Positions 52,457 to 62,214 of a DNA stretch of 64,000 nt are shown piece after piece (within the stretch, counting starts at the first letter, position 1; the number at the start of each line of letters is the position of its first letter). Source of the stretch: an uncultured Methylophilaceae bacterium (GTDB lineage Bacteria > Pseudomonadota > Gammaproteobacteria > Burkholderiales > Methylophilaceae); NCBI GenBank assembly GCA_903899965.1, contig CAIULB010000021.1:1-64000 (forward strand), given 5' to 3'. A program made the translations under genes and the position numbers. Under the pieces are notes generated by a model. The model was given only the letters and a program-made list of their open reading frames with translations, did no database searches and was not told the DNA's origin.

Positions 52457-53377
52457 ATGCAAATTCTCAGACACTTCCCAAGTGAAAATAGTCAGCCATC
52501 CGCATTAGCCATAGGCAATTTTGATGGTGTGCATTTGGGGCACCAAGCCTTGCTCAAAGAGCTTAAAGCAGTGGCAAGCACGCAATCATTACAAATTGCG
52601 GTGATGACGTTTGAACCGCATCCGCGCGAGTTTTTTACCCCAGAAAAAGCGCCAGCAAGGCTAGCCTCATTAAGAGAAAAGCTAGAGCGATTTGCAGATG
52701 CCGGCGTTGATGTTGTTTATCTATGCCGATTTAATCAGCGCTTTGCCAGCTTGAGTAGTGAATCTTTTATCAACGATATTTTGATTAAATCGCTCAATGC
52801 CAAAACTGTTTTAGTGGGCGAAGATTTTAGATTTGGCGCAGGTCGCCGTGGTGGTGTGGTAGATATTGCCAATGCAGGATTAAATCTCATTAGCTTGCCG
52901 CAAGTAAATTTAGGCGATATCGATGTTAAAGCCCTTGGCGATAGTGAACGAGTTTCTAGCACCCGTGTGAGGAACGCCCTTGCGGCAGGGCGGCTTGATG
53001 TTGCAAAAAATCTGCTTGGGCGACCTTATAGCATTAGCGGTAAAGTGATTCACGGAGCGCAATTAGGTCGAAAACTAGGATTTCCGACAGCAAATGTGCA
53101 TATGCGGCATGAACGACCTGCCTTAACGGGCGTGTATGCAGTAAAATTAGACGGCTTCAATGGGGTTGCCAATTTAGGTGTGAGGCCAACCATTGCTGGT
53201 GTGCCTAAGTTATTGTTAGAAGTCCACTTGTTTGATTTTGATGGTGATTTGTACGACAAGCATGTGCATGTCGAGTTTTTCCACAAAATTCGAGATGAAA
53301 TGAAATTTGACGGGATAGATGCGCTAAAAGCCCAAATCGCAAAAGACGCGCAAGTGGCGCGTCGTTTTTTCAAATAA
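52457..53377 (+). CDS. ribF: Bifunctional riboflavin kinase / FAD synthetase RibF
   Basis: Makes FMN and FAD from riboflavin. The 306-residue protein has the N-terminal FAD synthetase nucleotidyltransferase domain (LAIGNFDGVHLGHQALL, then TFEPHPREFF) and a C-terminal riboflavin kinase barrel (LGRPYSISGKVIHG, GRKLGFPTANV, GVANLGVRPT). In E. coli ribF precedes ileS and lspA; the same order holds here, murJ-ribF-ileS-lspA. Confidence 0.97.
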   Translation: MQILRHFPSENSQPSALAIGNFDGVHLGHQALLKELKAVASTQSLQIAVMTFEPHPREFFTPEKAPARLASLREKLERFADAGVDVVYLCRFNQRFASLSSESFINDILIKSLNAKTVLVGEDFRFGAGRRGGVVDIANAGLNLISLPQVNLGDIDVKALGDSERVSSTRVRNALAAGRLDVAKNLLGRPYSISGKVIHGAQLGRKLGFPTANVHMRHERPALTGVYAVKLDGFNGVANLGVRPTIAGVPKLLLEVHLFDFDGDLYDKHVHVEFFHKIRDEMKFDGIDALKAQIAKDAQVARRFFK

Positions 53378-53415
53378 AATTTAGATAATTAAAAGCAAAA
53401 GACCGAAAGTTTGGA

Positions 53416-56235
53416 ATGACTGAAGATTCAAAAGAAGACTCGAAATATAAGCTCAATCTGCCTGAGACTAGCTTTCCTATGCGCGGCGACTTGGCGAAGC
53501 GTGAGCCTGCTTGGCTTAAAGAATGGCAAGACAAAAAGCTGTATCAGCGCATTCGTAAAGCTCGCGCTGGCGCTAAAAAATTCATTTTGCATGATGGGCC
53601 GCCATACGCAAACGGTGATATTCATATCGGCCATGCGGTTAATAAAATTCTAAAAGACATCATCGTTAAATCTAAAACCATGAGCGGCTTTGATTCCCCT
53701 TATGTGCCAGGGTGGGATTGCCACGGCTTGCCGATTGAGTTGGTGGTCGAAAAGAATCATGGCAAAGAAATTGCGCCAGCTAAATTCCGTGAGCTTTGCC
53801 GCGAATATGCAAAAGAACAAGTAGAGCGCCAAAAGAAAGACTTTGTGCGTTTAGGTGTGTTGGGTGATTGGGATAATCCTTACCTCACGATGGACTTTAA
53901 AACTGAAGCCGACATCATGCGCGCTTTGGGCGATATCTATAAAAATGGCTATTTATACCAAGGCAGCAAGCCTGTGCATTGGTGTGTGGACTGTGGCTCT
54001 GCATTAGCAGAGGCAGAGGTTGAATATGAAGATGTGAACTCGCCAGCGATTGATGTGGGCTTTAAGGTGGTAGATAAAACCGCGTTAGCGAAAGCCTTTG
54101 GAAATGATGTTTCCAATAATGTTTTTGCCGTAATTTGGACAACAACACCTTGGACCTTGCCTGCCAACCAGGCGGTGAGTGTGCATCCAGAATTGGATTA
54201 CGACCTCATTCAAACCAGTAAAGGCTTGTTAATTCTTGGCCATGATTTGGCGCAAGCAACATTAAGCCGTTATGGTGAAGAGGGTGCTAAAACACTCGCA
54301 TCATGCAAAGGCTCTGCTTTAAATGGTCTTCAATTAAGTCATCCGTTTGATAAGCGCCAAGTACCTGTTATTTGTGGCGAGCATGTCACAACCGATGCCG
54401 GCACGGGCTTGGTGCATACGGCTGCTGCTCATGGTAACGATGACTGGTTGGTCATGCGCGCTAACTTCCCACAAGAAAAACCACGTGTTCTTATTGGTGC
54501 AGACGGTAAATTCTTCACCAGTAATTTGGTTGAGCTTGAAGCAATTCGTGGCTTGAGCCGCCAAGATGCGAATAAGGTGATTTTAGGTTTGATGCAAGAC
54601 AGCGGTGCTTTAATTGCTAGCGCACGCTTGAACCATAGTTTTCCACATTGTTGGCGTCATAAAACGCCACTCATGCAATTGGCAACGCACCAATGGTTTA
54701 TAGGCATGAATGAAACAGACGCATCGGGAAAGGGCTTGCGCGAGTATGCAAATAAAGCCGTTGATGAAACTGAATTCTTCCCAAGCTGGGGTCGTGCGCG
54801 TTTAGAGGCCATGATTAAAAATCGTCCTGATTGGTGCGTATCGCGCCAACGTAACTGGGGCGTACCGATGCCACTATTTGTGCATAAAGAAACAGGTGAG
54901 CCGCATCCAAAAACAGCTGAGTTATTAGAGCAAGCTGCTTTACTCACGGAACAAACAGGCGTTGAAGCTTGGTTTAGTTTGGATGCGGCGGCTTTCTTGG
55001 CTAAACACGCGCCAGAAAACGCAGACCAATATAAAAAAGTCACTGATACCTTAGACGTTTGGTTTGATTCGGGCTCAACCCATGCGGCTGTACTTAAACG
55101 TCGTCCAGAATTACAACATCCTGCTGATTTGTATTTAGAAGGTTCAGACCAACATCGTGGTTGGTTCCAAAGTTCATTATTAACAGGTTGTGCGATTGAT
55201 GGTCGCGCTCCTTACGAGGCCTTGCTCACGCATGGTTTCGTGGTGGATGGCGCTGGCCACAAAATGAGTAAGTCCAAAGGTAACGTGGTTGCGCCGCAAA
55301 AGGTGATGGACACTTACGGCGCTGATATCTTGCGTTTGTGGGTAGCATCGACTGACTACTCTGCTGAGCTGACAATTTCTGATGAAATTCTCAAGCGCGT
55401 CGCAGAAAGCTATCGCCGCATTCGTAATACTTTACGTTTCTTAATGGCGAATTTGGCTGACTTTGATGCAAGAAAAGACTTGTTGCCGGTTAATCAATGG
55501 CTAGAAATTGACCGTTATGCGTTAGTGCTCACAGAGAAATTACAAACAGAAGTTTTGGCTGATTTTGACCGTTATGAATTCCATTTGGCGGTGCAAAAGT
55601 TTGTGGGCTTCTGCTCCGAAGATTTGGGCAGTTTCTATTTAGACATTCTCAAAGATCGACTCTATACCACGGGTGAAAACTCACACGCACGCCGTGCCGC
55701 ACAAAGCGCTTTGTATCACATCACGCAAACAATGATGCGCTTGATGGCACCTATCTTGAGCTTTACGGCTAATGAGATTTGGCAAACGTTGGGATTGGAT
55801 AAAGACGCAACCGTATTTGAGGAGCTTTGGTATGACTTGCCAGCGCATGGTTTGAGTGATGCTCAAATTACTGATTGGGAAAAAATTATCGAAGTGCGTG
55901 CGCTAGCCAATAAAGCAATTGAGGAAAAACGTGGCCTTGGCGAAGTGGGATCATCGTTGCAGGCGGAAATCACCATTGTTGTTGATAGCCCAGCTTATGA
56001 TTCGCTTTCGCGCATGGAAGATGCGCTTCGCTTTGTATTTATTACTTCACAAGCCAAACTGGAAAAACAGCCCGGTTCAGGTTTGACATTCAAAGTGGCT
56101 GCAAGCAAACACGCTAAGTGCGACCGTTGCTGGCATTACCGTGAAGATGTAGGGGCAAGCGCTGAACATCCGACAATTTGTGGTCGCTGCGTGAGCAACT
56201 TATTTGGCCAAGGTGAAAAGCGAACTCATGCTTAA
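53416..56235 (+). CDS. ileS: Isoleucyl-tRNA synthetase
   Basis: Class I aminoacyl-tRNA synthetase of 939 residues. The HIGH-type motif is in [16 protein letters not shown], the KMSKS loop is in [11 protein letters not shown], and a large editing domain lies between them ([13 protein letters not shown]). The C-terminal zinc finger CDRCWHYR with the following CGRC marks the bacterial, pseudomonic acid-sensitive type rather than the eukaryote-like type. Its 3' end overlaps lspA by eight bases. Confidence 0.98.
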   Translation: MTEDSKEDSKYKLNLPETSFPMRGDLAKREPAWLKEWQDKKLYQRIRKARAGAKKFILHDGPPYANGDIHIGHAVNKILKDIIVKSKTMSGFDSPYVPGWDCHGLPIELVVEKNHGKEIAPAKFRELCREYAKEQVERQKKDFVRLGVLGDWDNPYLTMDFKTEADIMRALGDIYKNGYLYQGSKPVHWCVDCGSALAEAEVEYEDVNSPAIDVGFKVVDKTALAKAFGNDVSNNVFAVIWTTTPWTLPANQAVSVHPELDYDLIQTSKGLLILGHDLAQATLSRYGEEGAKTLASCKGSALNGLQLSHPFDKRQVPVICGEHVTTDAGTGLVHTAAAHGNDDWLVMRANFPQEKPRVLIGADGKFFTSNLVELEAIRGLSRQDANKVILGLMQDSGALIASARLNHSFPHCWRHKTPLMQLATHQWFIGMNETDASGKGLREYANKAVDETEFFPSWGRARLEAMIKNRPDWCVSRQRNWGVPMPLFVHKETGEPHPKTAELLEQAALLTEQTGVEAWFSLDAAAFLAKHAPENADQYKKVTDTLDVWFDSGSTHAAVLKRRPELQHPADLYLEGSDQHRGWFQSSLLTGCAIDGRAPYEALLTHGFVVDGAGHKMSKSKGNVVAPQKVMDTYGADILRLWVASTDYSAELTISDEILKRVAESYRRIRNTLRFLMANLADFDARKDLLPVNQWLEIDRYALVLTEKLQTEVLADFDRYEFHLAVQKFVGFCSEDLGSFYLDILKDRLYTTGENSHARRAAQSALYHITQTMMRLMAPILSFTANEIWQTLGLDKDATVFEELWYDLPAHGLSDAQITDWEKIIEVRALANKAIEEKRGLGEVGSSLQAEITIVVDSPAYDSLSRMEDALRFVFITSQAKLEKQPGSGLTFKVAASKHAKCDRCWHYREDVGASAEHPTICGRCVSNLFGQGEKRTHA

Positions 56236-56692
56236 ATGGTTAAGCCTAAGCGCGGTAGTGATTGCGATAGATGTTTATACCAAGCATCTTATTCAGCAAG
56301 CATTTCAGTATGGCGAGCACTTACAAATTACCTCGTTTTTTGACTTAGTGCGCTTTCATAACGAAGGCGCAGCGTTTAGCTTTTTAGCTAGCCAAGGTGG
56401 CTGGCAGCACTTCTTTTTTACGGGAATTGCGATTGTGGCTTCAGCCGTGATTGTTTATCTGCTTCATAAAAATGCTGAGCAAAAGCTGTTTTGTTTTGCG
56501 CTCGCTTTGGTATTGGGCGGGGCATTAGGGAATCTATACGACAGGCTCACCTTGGGCTATGTGGTGGACTTCTTACTCTTTCACTATCACGGCTACGACT
56601 ATTATTGGCCTGCCTTTAATGTGGCCGACTCTGCGATAACAGGTGGTGTTGCCTTGCTCTTACTTGATAGTTTTAAGAAGCCAAGTATATAA
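56228..56692 (+). CDS. lspA: Lipoprotein signal peptidase LspA
   Basis: Inner-membrane aspartic peptidase that cleaves signal peptides of diacylated prolipoproteins. The ATG at 56228 gives [20 protein letters not shown], the normal LspA start; a TTG at 56204 is too far inside ileS. The 154-residue protein has four hydrophobic helices, the [11 protein letters not shown] motif, and the catalytic aspartates in [15 protein letters not shown] and FNVADSAI. It overlaps ileS by eight bases. In many relatives ispH or an FKBP-type isomerase follows; here an accessory block begins. Confidence 0.95.
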   Translation: MLKWLSLSAVVIAIDVYTKHLIQQAFQYGEHLQITSFFDLVRFHNEGAAFSFLASQGGWQHFFFTGIAIVASAVIVYLLHKNAEQKLFCFALALVLGGALGNLYDRLTLGYVVDFLLFHYHGYDYYWPAFNVADSAITGGVALLLLDSFKKPSI

Positions 56693-56699
56693 TCAAAAA

Positions 56700-57077
56700 A
56701 TGTTTAAACGTAGCCTACATAGATTTGCCAGTTGGATTTCCATTTGCGCCATCCTGATGGCATCTTTTGCGCCTACGATTTCACATGCCAAGGCATTAAA
56801 TGACCTTCAGGGCTCTGAAAAGATTTGTACTGCGCAGGGTGTAAAAGAAATCCCTTCAAGCCCTGCTTCTCCTGTTGATCAGCACTCTGCAATTCATTTG
56901 CAGCACTGCTCTTATTGTTCACTGGCTTCAGATAAGGCTTACCTGCCATCAGGCAATATTCAAATAGGTTCTGTTGCTATCCCTTCATACTCACAATTTT
57001 TTACTGAATATGAAACCCCTGTTCTACAAGCGTACTTCCAGTCTTCACACCCTCCCCAAGCTCCACCTGCAATTTAA
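56700..57077 (+). CDS. DUF2946-like secreted protein with His/Cys motif
   Basis: A 125-residue protein with a signal peptide (basic start, hydrophobic core, probable cleavage after SHA near residue 30). The mature part contains DQHSAIHLQHCSYCSLASDK, a His-rich stretch ending in a CxxC pair, as in the DUF2946 family. In other proteobacteria that family is often found near copper-responsive genes. The ATG at 56700, eight bases after lspA, is chosen because upstream in-frame starts lie inside lspA and spoil the signal peptide; no strong ribosome site is visible. Proline-rich C-terminus (SSHPPQAPPAI). Role inferred only from family context. Confidence 0.65.
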   Translation: MFKRSLHRFASWISICAILMASFAPTISHAKALNDLQGSEKICTAQGVKEIPSSPASPVDQHSAIHLQHCSYCSLASDKAYLPSGNIQIGSVAIPSYSQFFTEYETPVLQAYFQSSHPPQAPPAI

Positions 57078-57165
57078 ATCTAATTAGTTTTGATTGATGC
57101 GTAAGCGCTTCACTGCGCCTATGAATTAACGCATTGTGTTTTTAGATTTTAGATTGAGGTTTCCA

Positions 57166-57429
57166 ATGATTCACTTACAAATTAAAGAGCTGATTGCGGC
57201 CAAAACAGCACAATGGGGCCGCCGCATTACTTTGCTTGAAGTTTCTGATGCCACTGGCATCAGTCGCATGACACTTAATCGTATGATGCGCCATCAAGGC
57301 TATAACACCGTTACCGATCATCTCGATAAGCTTTGTTCTTATTTCGAATGTGATTTGAATGAGTTGGTGAGGTATACGCCAGATTGCCAAATTTCTGCTG
57401 TGTCTAGCTCATCTAATTTTTTATATTAA
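57166..57429 (+). CDS. Small XRE-family HTH transcriptional regulator
   Basis: An 87-residue DNA-binding protein. After a helix rich in Ala/Lys, the turn and recognition helix read LLEVSDATGISRMTLNRMMR, followed by LDKLCSYFECDLNELVRYTP, the classic end of a Cro/CI-type domain. The ATG at 57166 has GAGG six bases upstream. A GTG at 57136 is also in frame but lacks a ribosome site. Located ten bases before the barrel-protein gene, it is the natural candidate regulator of this block. Confidence 0.82.
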   Translation: MIHLQIKELIAAKTAQWGRRITLLEVSDATGISRMTLNRMMRHQGYNTVTDHLDKLCSYFECDLNELVRYTPDCQISAVSSSSNFLY

Positions 57430-57438
57430 GGACTAGAA

Positions 57439-58425
57439 ATGAATAATAAAAAGTTTTCCTCTTTAATTGCTATATTAATGTCATTGGCTTCGCCTTTAAG
57501 TGCTTATGCGTGTGCTAGTTGCGGTTGTACACTCAGCTCTGATTGGGAAAACCTTGGGTTTAGTAGCACATCCGGATTTAAGATTGATGTGCGTTATGAT
57601 TATTTAAATCAAAATCAATTAAGAACTAGTTCGCATTCAATTTCCCCAGCTGCTGCCGCTAATAGCGATTCGGAAATTGAAAAATATACGCGTAACAATT
57701 ATCTGACTGTTGGGGTTGATTACAGCACCAATCCAGACTGGGGTGTCAATGTTCAATTGCCTTATATTAATCGTAACCATACAACCTTAGGAACCAGCTC
57801 AGATGGGGTTAGTCTAGGTGATGGGGCATATCATTCGAGCACTTCTAGTATTGGCGATATCAAAGTGATCGGCCGATATCAAGGGTTTACTGAACAACAT
57901 AATTTTGGTCTTTTATTAGGACTGAAACTACCTACCGGTAGCCATACAAAAACTGGTCCCCTTTCTGATGGTTCAGGCCCTGCTTTTATTGATAGGGGTC
58001 TTCAACCTGGTAGCGGAACAACAGATGCCATTATTGGTGCTTATTACGTTGATGCTTTTAATCATGATTGGGGTTATTTTACTCAAGCGATCGTTCAGAA
58101 ACCGCTAGATACTAGTGATGGATACAAGCCAGGGGATAGTTTGAACCTTAACCTGGGCCTGCGATACCAAGGTTTTGATGACATCACTCCACAGCTTCAA
58201 TTGAATGCAAGATTTGTTGAGCATGATCATGGACAGAGTGCCGATGGAGCCTATGCTACCGGTACAGGTGGAACCTTAGTTTATCTCAGCCCGGGCGCTA
58301 CTTACAGAGTGAATAAACAAGTGAAGGTTTATGGCTACGTTCAACTACCAATTTATCAGGATGTGAATGATTTGCAATTGGCGCCGCGCTGGACCGCATC
58401 TTTGGGTTTTAGTTACGCGTTCTAA
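57439..58425 (+). CDS. Outer-membrane beta-barrel-like protein with an N-terminal CASCGC motif
   Basis: A 328-residue exported protein. A signal peptide (about 1-24, ending SAYA) is followed at once by CASCGC (25-30). After this comes a long run of alternating polar/aromatic strands: VGVDYSTNPDWGVNVQLPY, FGLLLGLKLPTGSHTKTG, LNLNLGLRYQGFDD. It ends in SLGFSYAF, whose terminal phenylalanine is a beta-barrel assembly signal. The general pattern resembles transporter-like/MetA-pathway barrels. AAGGA lies before the ATG. The AYAC sequence does not fit a standard lipobox, so acylation is doubtful. The cysteines could bind metal or serve the neighbouring TlpA-like protein. Its stop overlaps the convergent tlpA-like gene. 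Confidence 0.75.
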   Translation: MNNKKFSSLIAILMSLASPLSAYACASCGCTLSSDWENLGFSSTSGFKIDVRYDYLNQNQLRTSSHSISPAAAANSDSEIEKYTRNNYLTVGVDYSTNPDWGVNVQLPYINRNHTTLGTSSDGVSLGDGAYHSSTSSIGDIKVIGRYQGFTEQHNFGLLLGLKLPTGSHTKTGPLSDGSGPAFIDRGLQPGSGTTDAIIGAYYVDAFNHDWGYFTQAIVQKPLDTSDGYKPGDSLNLNLGLRYQGFDDITPQLQLNARFVEHDHGQSADGAYATGTGGTLVYLSPGATYRVNKQVKVYGYVQLPIYQDVNDLQLAPRWTASLGFSYAF

Positions 58426-58931
58426 TTAACAACTGGAGGCGTCAGTAGTGGCGCCACTATTTTCTCTAGCAATTCTTCATCAACAATTGGGTTGCCCTCC
58501 CAGCCGTTTTTCCTAAGTATGCCATTTTGGTCAATTACAAAAGTGACTGGGACTCGCCAAATGCGCCCCAGTTTTTGAATGTCAGAATCGGCTTCCATCG
58601 CACCCTTAAATGAAAAGTCTTTAAGCACAGACTTAACTTTGCTTGTGTCGCTTCGGTCATCAACGCTAATCGCGACAACATCTAAACCTTGTTTTTGGTA
58701 TTTTTGGTAGAAACTCTCGAGCGCTGGCATTTCTTTTCGGCAAGAGTCACACCAAGTAGCCCACAAATGGACAATTAAGATACGACCTTTTGCGCTTGAG
58801 TTGGTAATGGTTTGGCCGTCAAGTGTTTTAATAGAGATGCTTGGGGCTGCTTTGCCAGTAGTAAGATTAGCGGCGACAGCGCATTGGATGGAGAGCGCTA
58901 ATGCAAAAAAAGTGATGATAAGACGATTCAT
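58422..58931 (-). CDS. TlpA-family periplasmic thiol-disulfide reductase
   Basis: A 169-residue thioredoxin-fold protein with a signal peptide (cleavage probable after AVAA near residue 21). The active site is LWATWCDSCRKEMPAL, a CxxC of sequence CDSC at the start of the first helix. VAISVDDRSDT and VTFVIDQNGIL, with the cis-proline loop, follow. Such proteins reduce cytochrome c or metal-site cysteines in the periplasm. It converges on the CASCGC barrel gene with a four-base overlap, so the two may be functionally linked without being co-transcribed. Confidence 0.9.
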   Translation of the reverse strand: MNRLIITFFALALSIQCAVAANLTTGKAAPSISIKTLDGQTITNSSAKGRILIVHLWATWCDSCRKEMPALESFYQKYQKQGLDVVAISVDDRSDTSKVKSVLKDFSFKGAMEADSDIQKLGRIWRVPVTFVIDQNGILRKNGWEGNPIVDEELLEKIVAPLLTPPVVN

Positions 58932-59008
58932 GAAAACACAACTTGGCTTTTGTAAATAATTGTTTGATTATAGGGGTTTTCTGTGACGTCTAATAGATGG
59001 TGATTCTT

Positions 59009-59554
59009 ATGTTTAAGCTTCCTAAGGCAGCATTCTTGGTATTGTTAGCTACATTTCTTTTTCAGCCAAAAATCATCCTGGCTGATAGCTTGCCTATTAA
59101 TTCGCTATGCTCAATTCAAACACTCGAACATCCGCAAGTGGGTAAGGTCATTGTCTGGCAGCATAATTTTGACGGCGTGTTTGATCTGGCGATGGCGCCT
59201 GAAACCAAGGCTGAGTTATTGCCGATTGTTCGATTGAGCTTCGATGGGAGTAGAGACCCTGGCTGTCATTTCCCTGCAATTGCAGCCATCAAAGGTGGCG
59301 ATTGGGGCTGGCATGTGGCTTGGGGTTCCTCTGCAAAACAAAGCTTGATGGTGGCACGGATTGATGGTGAGGCATGGGTTTCATCGCCACCTAAAAAGCT
59401 TGCATCACAGACGGCCGATGCTGTTGCGTTCTCGGAAAAAGATGGCTTGTTAATGCTGAATTATCATCTACTCTCGGATTCGGCCACTCTAACGCAAATG
59501 ATGGTTTCTAACGATGAAGGGCGTAATTGGGATGCAGTTGATCTGCATCAATAG
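59009..59554 (+). CDS. Secreted protein with an Asp-box-like motif, family not recognised
   Basis: A 181-residue exported protein. Either ATG (58997 or 59009) gives a signal peptide ending near IILA; 59009 is preferred because GGTGA lies nearby upstream. The mature part is strand-rich with several tryptophans (GGDWGWHVAWGSS). It ends in VSNDEGRNWDAV, which fits the S-x-D-x-G-x-x-W Asp-box of sialidase-like and other beta-propellers, though the protein is too short for a full propeller. Two cysteines (about positions 32 and 85) could form a disulfide. I cannot name its function. Confidence 0.7.
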   Translation: MFKLPKAAFLVLLATFLFQPKIILADSLPINSLCSIQTLEHPQVGKVIVWQHNFDGVFDLAMAPETKAELLPIVRLSFDGSRDPGCHFPAIAAIKGGDWGWHVAWGSSAKQSLMVARIDGEAWVSSPPKKLASQTADAVAFSEKDGLLMLNYHLLSDSATLTQMMVSNDEGRNWDAVDLHQ

Positions 59555-59561
59555 TGGGCCA

Positions 59562-59588
59562 TTGAAATAACCGGTATCTGCCCCATAT
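59562..59588 (+). promoter_or_regulatory. Heat-shock (sigma-32) promoter of clpB
   Basis: The -35 element reads CCATTGAAA (core TTGAAA at 59562-59567) and the -10 element is CCCCATAT (59581-59588), 13 bases apart. The E. coli RpoH consensus is CTTGAAA, 11 to 16 bases, then CCCCATnT, so the -10 is a full match. Transcription would start around 59595, giving a leader of about 28 bases with a GGAG ribosome site. Confidence 0.85.
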
Positions 59589-59622
59589 AAGCTCTATCAA
59601 AGATCCTAAATGGAGTAATGGC

Positions 59623-62205
59623 ATGAGAGTAGATAAGCTAACCACAAAGTTTCAGCAAGCCTTGAGCGACGCGCAGAGCTTGGCTGTCGGTCACGACCAT
59701 ACCAGCATTGAAGCGGCACATTTGCTATCGGCTTTGTTGAGCCAAGATGATGGCGGAACAGCATCATTGCTTGCGCGTGCAGGCGTAAATCTCGAGCCGC
59801 TCAAAGCAGGCTTGCAGGTTGCGATCAACCAACTTCCTAAAGTGGCTGAAAGCTCTGGCGAGGTTGCGATTTCCCGCGATTTAAATAACCTGCTTAATCT
59901 CACAGATAAACACGCTCAAAAGCGAGGTGATGCATATATTGCCAGCGAAATGTTCTTGCTTGCTTTGGCTGAAGACAAGGGCGATGTCGCACGTTTACTT
60001 AAACAAGTGGGTTTGAATAAGACCGCTTTGGAAGCAGCGATTAGCGCAGTGCGCGGCGGTGAGTCTGTGGATAATCAAGAAGCAGAAGGTCAACGCGAAT
60101 CGCTAAAAAAATACACGCTAGATTTAACTGAACGTGCTCGCATGGGCAAGCTAGACCCCGTGATTGGACGTGATGATGAGATTCGTCGTGCTATTCAAGT
60201 ATTGCAACGTCGTACTAAAAACAACCCTGTGCTCATTGGTGAGCCAGGCGTGGGTAAGACCGCAATTGTAGAAGGCTTGGCCCAACGTATTGTGAATGGT
60301 GAAGTGCCTGAGTCACTCAAAGGTAAAAAGGTCTTGTCGCTCGATATGGCGGCTTTGCTCGCTGGCGCAAAATACCGTGGCGAGTTCGAAGAGCGTTTGA
60401 AATCAGTGCTTAAGGAATTGGCGATGGATGAAGGCCAAACCATAGTCTTTATTGATGAGCTACACACCATGGTGGGGGCAGGTAAAGCCGAAGGCGCAAT
60501 GGATGCGGGTAATATGCTCAAACCAGCTTTAGCACGTGGTGAGTTGCATTGTCTTGGTGCGACGACCTTAGATGAGTATCGCAAGTACATCGAAAAAGAT
60601 GCAGCGTTAGAGCGCCGTTTCCAAAAGGTCTTAGTGGATGAACCATCTGTTGAATCGACAATTGCGATTCTACGAGGCTTGCAAGAAAAGTATGAGCTAC
60701 ATCACGGCGTTGAAATTACTGACCCTGCAATTGTCGCGGCGGCTGAGCTTAGCCATCGTTACATCACTGATCGATTCTTGCCGGATAAGGCAATTGACTT
60801 GATTGATGAAGCGGCATCTCGTATCAAGATGGAGATCGATAGTAAGCCAGAGGCTTTGGATAAGCTAGATCGTCGCTTGATTCAACTAAAAATTGAACGT
60901 GAGGCAGTGCGTAAAGAAAAAGATGAAGCCTCTAGAAAACGCTTTGCCTTGATTGAAGAGGAAATCGGCCGCCTAGAAAAAGAGTCCGCTGATTTGGAAG
61001 ATATCTGGAAGGCTGAGAAAGCCCAAGTGCAAGGCTCTACCCACATCAAAGAAGAAATTGAAAAGATTAAGCAGCACATGGAAGAAGCGACTCGCAAAGG
61101 CGAGTGGCAAAAAGTTTCTGAGTTGCAATACGGCAAGCTGCCAGCATTAGAAGCACAGCTTAAAAATGCGGCCTCAGAAGAAGATAAGGGCGAAGTAAAA
61201 CTTAATAAACTGCTTCGCACACAAGTTGGCGCTGAAGAGATTGCTGAAGTGGTTAGCCGTGCGACAGGGATACCTGTGTCTAAGATGATGACAGGCGAAC
61301 GTGCAAAATTGCTCACCATGGAAACCAAGTTGCACGAGCGTGTGGTTGGTCAGGATGAGGCAGTGCGTTTGGTATCCGATGCCATTCGTCGTTCGCGTTC
61401 AGGCTTGAGTGATCCGAATCGTCCTTATGGCTCGTTCTTGTTCTTAGGCCCAACGGGCGTTGGCAAAACTGAACTATGCAAAGCGCTTGCTGGTTTCTTG
61501 TTTGATTCGGAAGATCATTTAATTCGTATCGATATGAGCGAGTTTATGGAGAAGCATTCTGTATCACGCTTAATTGGTGCGCCTCCTGGTTATGTAGGCT
61601 ACGAAGAGGGCGGTACGCTGACCGAGGCTGTTCGCCGCAAACCCTATTCGGTGATTTTGCTGGATGAGGTGGAAAAGGCTCATCCCGATGTGTTTAATGT
61701 ACTGCTACAGGTATTGGATGACGGTCGTTTGACGGATGGCCAAGGTCGTACTGTGGACTTCAAAAATACGGTGATTATCATGACATCTAACTTGGGTAGC
61801 CAGATGATACAAGGCATGCAAGGTGATGATTACCAAGTGGTGAAACTTGCGGTGATGGGCGAAGTAAAAACGCATTTCCGCCCTGAATTTATAAATCGTA
61901 TTGATGAAGTGGTTGTGTTCCATTCATTGGGTGAAAGCAACATCAAAGCGATTGCGGGTATTCAGTTGCAATACTTAGCTAAACGCCTGGCTGCAATGGA
62001 GATGCAATTAGAGGTGAGTGAGGCAGCATTGTCTGAAATTTCTAATGCAGGTTTTGACCCTGTTTACGGGGCAAGACCGCTTAAACGTGCGATTCAAAGT
62101 GAGCTTGAGAACCCACTTTCTCGTGAAATTTTGGCGGGTAACTTCGCACCAAAAGATACCATTAAGGTAGACTTTAAAGGTGGGAAGATGTTGTTTACTA
62201 AATAA
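59623..62205 (+). CDS. clpB: Disaggregase chaperone ClpB
   Basis: Hexameric AAA+ chaperone that, with DnaK, rescues aggregated proteins after heat stress. The 860-residue protein begins with the Clp N-domain (residues 1-145). The first AAA+ module (Walker [11 protein letters not shown]) follows, then the coiled-coil middle domain (rich in Glu, Lys and Arg, about 400-530) that distinguishes ClpB from ClpA. The second AAA+ module has Walker [11 protein letters not shown]. The C-terminal [11 protein letters not shown] motif is present. GGAG lies seven bases before the ATG. It is driven by the sigma-32-type promoter just upstream. Confidence 0.98.
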   Translation: MRVDKLTTKFQQALSDAQSLAVGHDHTSIEAAHLLSALLSQDDGGTASLLARAGVNLEPLKAGLQVAINQLPKVAESSGEVAISRDLNNLLNLTDKHAQKRGDAYIASEMFLLALAEDKGDVARLLKQVGLNKTALEAAISAVRGGESVDNQEAEGQRESLKKYTLDLTERARMGKLDPVIGRDDEIRRAIQVLQRRTKNNPVLIGEPGVGKTAIVEGLAQRIVNGEVPESLKGKKVLSLDMAALLAGAKYRGEFEERLKSVLKELAMDEGQTIVFIDELHTMVGAGKAEGAMDAGNMLKPALARGELHCLGATTLDEYRKYIEKDAALERRFQKVLVDEPSVESTIAILRGLQEKYELHHGVEITDPAIVAAAELSHRYITDRFLPDKAIDLIDEAASRIKMEIDSKPEALDKLDRRLIQLKIEREAVRKEKDEASRKRFALIEEEIGRLEKESADLEDIWKAEKAQVQGSTHIKEEIEKIKQHMEEATRKGEWQKVSELQYGKLPALEAQLKNAASEEDKGEVKLNKLLRTQVGAEEIAEVVSRATGIPVSKMMTGERAKLLTMETKLHERVVGQDEAVRLVSDAIRRSRSGLSDPNRPYGSFLFLGPTGVGKTELCKALAGFLFDSEDHLIRIDMSEFMEKHSVSRLIGAPPGYVGYEEGGTLTEAVRRKPYSVILLDEVEKAHPDVFNVLLQVLDDGRLTDGQGRTVDFKNTVIIMTSNLGSQMIQGMQGDDYQVVKLAVMGEVKTHFRPEFINRIDEVVVFHSLGESNIKAIAGIQLQYLAKRLAAMEMQLEVSEAALSEISNAGFDPVYGARPLKRAIQSELENPLSREILAGNFAPKDTIKVDFKGGKMLFTK

Positions 62206-62214
62206 GGTTGATAG

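Noticed and set aside
60882-61328. Antisense frame of 148 codons inside clpB
   Set aside because: Ser/Phe-rich translation of the reverse of the coiled-coil domain; no support.
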